Origin: Kiritimatiellia bacterium
GTDB taxonomy: Bacteria; Verrucomicrobiota; Kiritimatiellia; RFP12; UBA1067
Assembly (NCBI GenBank): GCA_017430155.1
Contig: JAFRNO010000056.1
Span: 1 to 6,818, forward strand
Length of the DNA stretch: 6,818 nt
Reading direction: 5' to 3'
In this document: positions 4,319 to 6,818 of the stretch, one piece after another
Layout: every line of letters starts with the position of its first letter
Position numbering within the stretch: position 1 is the stretch's first letter
Program-made: the position numbers and the translations under genes
The notes under the pieces: model-generated
Seen by the model: only the letters and a program-made list of their open reading frames with translations
Databases searched by the model: none
Told to the model about the DNA's origin: nothing

Positions 4319-5734
4319 ATGAAGAGAAAACTGTTCTGTGCGGCGGCGTGTCTTGCGGCGTGTGCGGCGTTTGGCGCGATGCGTCCGACGCCCGAGTACC
4401 TGAAGAGCGCGGTCGTCTACCAGCTCGTGCTGCGCAACTTCACGCGCGACGGCAACTTCAAGGCCGCGACCGAGATGCTGGAGCACGTGCGGTCCGCGGG
4501 CGTGGACGTGGTGTACCTCTGCCCGTTCGTGGAGATGGACTGCGACATGGACGAGAGCGGCTGGAGCACGCGCCAGAAGAAAAGCGCCTACCACACGCCG
4601 AAGAACCCCTACCGCATCTCGAACTACGACAAGATCGACCCCGAGTACGGCCACGATGCGGACTTCAAGGCGTTCAACGACAAGGCGCACGCGCTCGGCA
4701 TGAAGGTGTACATGGACCTCGTGTACCTCCACTGCGGCCCGAACAACGTGCTGAAGGACATGTACCCCGACGCGTTCCAGAAGAACGCCGATGGCACGGT
4801 GCGCACGACCAAGTGGCACTTCCCGTACGTCAACTTCGAGTCGAAGGGCGTGCGCAAGTACCTCATCGACTCGATGCTCCACTGGATGAGCCTCGGCTGC
4901 GACGGATTCCGCTGCGACGTGGGCGACGCCGTGCCGATCGACTTCTGGGTGGAGGCCGTGACCGCGTGCCAGAAGGTGAACCCCGAGCTCGTGATGATCA
5001 ACGAGGGCCGCAAGCCCGAGTGGCTGGAGAAGGCGTTCGACGCCTGCTACGGCTGGCCGTGGAGCTTCTCGATCCGCAATTTCCTCACGCCGTCCCTGCC
5101 GGGGCAGGTAACCGCCAAGCACAAGACGCTCGACCAGAAGATGCCCGGCGTGCGCGACTATGAGTCGAAGATCCCGGAGGGCGCGCTGATGTTCGTGTTC
5201 ATGGACAACCACGACACGGCGGCCGACGACTGGGAGGACCGCTTCGACCGCGTCCATCCCGTGGAGGCCGGCAACGCGGCGTTCGTGCTCACGTTCCTGC
5301 GCCGCGGCCTGCCGCTCATCTTCAACGGCAACGAGATCGCCGACAACTCGCTCAACACGTTTTTCGCGCCCGTGGAGGACATCGCCCGCGCGCGCAAGAC
5401 GGTGGACTGGGCGCGCGCGCTCCAGCCCGCCGGACAGAAGCGCCTCGCGCTCATCCGCGCGCTCGCCGATTTGCGCCACCGCGACGCGCTCTTCCAGGAC
5501 GCGCCGATGGACTGGGTGACGGACGGCGAGGCGAAGGGCGCCATCGCCTTCACGCGCCGCGCGGGCGGGCGTCGCGCGTTCGTCTCGGCGAACCTCACCG
5601 ACAAGCTCGTCGCGTTCGCGCCGTCGGGCGTCGCGCTTGACCCCGCCCGCAAGCCGATCCTCGCCGAGGGCTTCTCCATGGACGCCACGGGCGTCAAGCT
5701 CGGCCCTTGGGGCTACGTTGCCATTGAATACTGA
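4319..5734 (+). CDS. Exported GH13 alpha-amylase-family glycoside hydrolase
   Basis: A 471-residue protein with a signal sequence (MKRK then LFCAAACLAACAAFG). Cleavage near residues 19-20 is likely, though L12-A-A-C15 also resembles a lipobox. Four GH13 regions appear in order. Region I is D133-LVY-L-H138. Region II is G-F-R198-C-D200, with D200 the expected nucleophile and VGDAVPIDFW after it. Region III is I-N-E229-G, with E229 the expected acid/base. Region IV is F-M-D-N-H298-D299, with D299 the transition-state stabiliser. All three catalytic carboxylates are present, so activity is expected. Region I has Leu137 where most members have Asn. Residues 315-350 (AGNAAFVLTFLRRGLPLIFN onward to NGNE) match the last barrel strand, and about 395-471 form the small beta C-domain. 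The probable role is hydrolysis or transglycosylation of alpha-glucans outside the cytoplasm; the exact substrate is unknown. It heads a two-gene operon with the beta-propeller gene. Confidence 0.92.
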   Translation: MKRKLFCAAACLAACAAFGAMRPTPEYLKSAVVYQLVLRNFTRDGNFKAATEMLEHVRSAGVDVVYLCPFVEMDCDMDESGWSTRQKKSAYHTPKNPYRISNYDKIDPEYGHDADFKAFNDKAHALGMKVYMDLVYLHCGPNNVLKDMYPDAFQKNADGTVRTTKWHFPYVNFESKGVRKYLIDSMLHWMSLGCDGFRCDVGDAVPIDFWVEAVTACQKVNPELVMINEGRKPEWLEKAFDACYGWPWSFSIRNFLTPSLPGQVTAKHKTLDQKMPGVRDYESKIPEGALMFVFMDNHDTAADDWEDRFDRVHPVEAGNAAFVLTFLRRGLPLIFNGNEIADNSLNTFFAPVEDIARARKTVDWARALQPAGQKRLALIRALADLRHRDALFQDAPMDWVTDGEAKGAIAFTRRAGGRRAFVSANLTDKLVAFAPSGVALDPARKPILAEGFSMDATGVKLGPWGYVAIEY

Positions 5735-5746
5735 AAGGAACCTCAC

Positions 5747-6688
5747 ATGAAAAACCTCACCGCCGTCTGTCTTCTCTCCCTGGCCGCCGCCGCCGGCGCC
5801 GCCACCATCCAGATGCCGCCCGGCTGCACGACGCCCGACGGCATGGCGATCGACCCCAAGGGCCGTTTCGTGATCGCCGCGCCGAACACGAAGCACGACA
5901 AGCCCGGCGCGATCTACCGCATCGACGCCCCCGGCGCCGAACCCGTCAAGTGGTTCGAGGTGCCGCCGCTCAAGGAGTCGGGCTATGCCCAGCCGATGGG
6001 CGTGTGCTTCGGCGCGGACGGCGAGATGTACATCTGCGACTGCCAGAAGGCCGGCTTCGGGCGTCTCCTGCGCGTGACGTTCAAGGACGACCGTCCCGTC
6101 GCCTTCGAGACCGTCGCCGAGGGCCTCGCCAACGCGAACGGCGTGAAGTTCCGCAACGGCCGCCTCTACGTGACGCAGGCGTTCATGCCCGGCGTGAAGC
6201 GCGAGGACGGCGCGGCGACGAGCGGGCTCTACATGTTCAGCGCGACCGACCGCAACGTGCGTCCCGCCAACCGGCCCGACGACCCGCAGTGCGTGTTCTC
6301 GGACCTCACGCGCAACCCGAAGATCCGCGGCGGCCTGAACGGCGTCGCGATCGACTCGCACGGTACGCTCTACACGGGCAACTACGGCGACGGACACGTC
6401 TGGAAGCTCACGCTCGGTGCGGACGGCCGCGTCGCGAAGAGCGAGATGTTCGTGCCGGCGTCGGCGGGCGTGAAGACGCCGGACGGCCTCTGCGTGGACG
6501 CCGAGGACAACCTCTACATCGCCGACATGATGGGCGACGCGGCCGTGAAGGTGACGCCGCAGGGAGAGGTCTCGTTCGTGCAGAAGGGCGGCTTCAAGCG
6601 CCCGAGCGAACCCGGCGCCTGGCGCGACAGCCTCTACGTCGCGAACTGGGGCGGCACCACCGTGGAGGAGATTCCGCTCGGAAACTAG
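5747..6688 (+). CDS. Exported SMP-30/gluconolactonase-like (NHL-type) beta-propeller protein
   Basis: A 313-residue protein. The signal peptide MKNLTAVCLLSLAAAAGA is likely cut after AGA (16-18). Repeated propeller blades are visible as a '(P)(D/N)G-hydrophobic-x-D/F-x-x-G-x-L/F-Y/V' pattern: TPDGMAIDPKGRFVIA (29-44), MGVCFGADGEMYICD (84-98), ANGVKFRNGRLYVT (130-143), LNGVAIDSHGTLYT (197-210), TPDGLCVDAEDNLYIAD (244-260) and a last blade near RDSLYVAN (293-300). SMP-30 lactonases bind a metal through Glu, Asn and Asp at such sites. Here D31 replaces the usual Glu, while N131, N198 and D246 are possible ligands. AAGGA (5735-5739) directly after the GH13 stop serves the ATG 7 bases on, so the genes are co-transcribed. 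A sugar-lactone hydrolase or a sugar-binding propeller is possible. The fold is sure; the enzyme activity is not. Confidence 0.85.
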   Translation: MKNLTAVCLLSLAAAAGAATIQMPPGCTTPDGMAIDPKGRFVIAAPNTKHDKPGAIYRIDAPGAEPVKWFEVPPLKESGYAQPMGVCFGADGEMYICDCQKAGFGRLLRVTFKDDRPVAFETVAEGLANANGVKFRNGRLYVTQAFMPGVKREDGAATSGLYMFSATDRNVRPANRPDDPQCVFSDLTRNPKIRGGLNGVAIDSHGTLYTGNYGDGHVWKLTLGADGRVAKSEMFVPASAGVKTPDGLCVDAEDNLYIADMMGDAAVKVTPQGEVSFVQKGGFKRPSEPGAWRDSLYVANWGGTTVEEIPLGN

Positions 6689-6697
6689 CCGTTTCCG
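6679..6697. repeat. Short hairpin overlapping the beta-propeller stop codon
   Basis: CGGAAAC (6679-6685) and GTTTCCG (6691-6697) pair perfectly over 7 bp around a loop that contains the TAG stop. No U-tract follows; the next bases are the -35 box of the next gene. It could be a weak or factor-assisted termination point or a 3'-end stabiliser, but it is not a canonical terminator. Confidence 0.35.
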
Positions 6698-6698
6698 G

Positions 6699-6727
6699 TT
6701 GACATCCGGCGATTAAAAGCGGATAAT
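6699..6727 (+). promoter_or_regulatory. Near-consensus sigma70 promoter for the last gene
   Basis: TTGACA (6699-6704) is a perfect -35, the spacer is exactly 17 bases, and GATAAT (6722-6727) matches five of six at -10. It begins only 11 bases after the beta-propeller stop codon and leaves about 35 bases of leader before the next ATG. It is the best promoter in the window and marks the next gene as a separate, probably well-expressed unit. Confidence 0.75.
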
Positions 6728-6767
6728 TTCCACTCGCAACTTGACGGGATTCCCGAAAGGCACGAAG

Positions 6768-6818
6768 ATGGCAGACGAAAACAAAGAGCAGGAACCGGAG
6801 AACGGGATCGATCTGAGC
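6768..6818 (+). CDS. Start of an unidentified gene (runs off the right edge)
   Basis: Seventeen codons are visible, MADENKEQEPENGIDLS, with no stop before the window ends. AAGG (6757-6760) lies 7 bases upstream of the ATG and a strong promoter precedes it, which makes this a real start. The visible part is acidic and hydrophilic with no signal peptide, suggesting a cytoplasmic protein with a flexible N-terminus. No family can be named from so little. Its first 17 bases are identical to those of the zinc-ribbon gene at 674. Confidence 0.7.
   Translation, partial: MADENKEQEPENGIDLS

Noticed and set aside
4064..6397. A 777-codon open frame on the minus strand across the GH13 and beta-propeller genes
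   Set aside because: Its product is rich in R, A, V, H and E with no domain, as expected of antisense frames in GC-rich DNA. The plus-strand genes have clear families, signal peptides and ribosome sites.

Overview
This is a GC-rich, gene-dense bacterial chromosome fragment with six complete genes and two that run off the edges. There is no rRNA, tRNA, CRISPR array, insertion sequence or phage gene. The mix of a stand-alone CxxC/CxxC zinc ribbon, an orphan GspG-like pseudopilin, a DUF805 membrane protein, a Gfo/Idh/MocA oxidoreductase and exported carbohydrate-active proteins fits the PVC group, perhaps an uncultured Kiritimatiellota or Verrucomicrobiota member. That placement is an inference from style and no marker gene supports it.

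Left block (1-3081, minus strand). From right to left it reads: a lipoprotein of unknown function with an alanine/proline/lysine repeat tail, a Gfo/Idh/MocA-family protein whose usual catalytic residues appear replaced, a 68-residue zinc-ribbon protein, and the N-terminal half of a family 4-like glycosyltransferase. Gaps are 30, 88 and 7 bases. The lipoprotein has a clear -10 box. A second promoter probably sits in the 88-base gap. The zinc ribbon and glycosyltransferase are close enough for translational coupling, so the lower end may serve surface-polysaccharide synthesis.

Middle block (3082-4318). It is visibly poorer in GC and holds two small membrane-associated genes facing each other: a DUF805 protein (+) and a GspG-like pseudopilin with an eroded prepilin motif (-). 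Their 125-base convergent gap holds a 16-bp hairpin that looks like a bidirectional terminator, nested inside a perfect 9-bp inverted repeat. The pseudopilin and the following amylase-family gene diverge from a 152-base region that contains a likely extended -10 promoter and a 7-bp dyad.

Right block (4319-6818, plus strand). An exported GH13 alpha-amylase-family enzyme is followed after 12 bases by an exported SMP-30/NHL-like beta-propeller. The pair probably forms an operon for alpha-glucan or sugar handling outside the cytoplasm. A near-consensus sigma70 promoter (TTGACA, 17 bp, GATAAT) then drives a gene of which only the first 17 codons are in view.

I see no convincing new multi-gene system. 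The points most worth a second look are the active-site substitutions in the oxidoreductase, the non-canonical pseudopilin, the nested inverted repeat and the internally duplicated lipoprotein.
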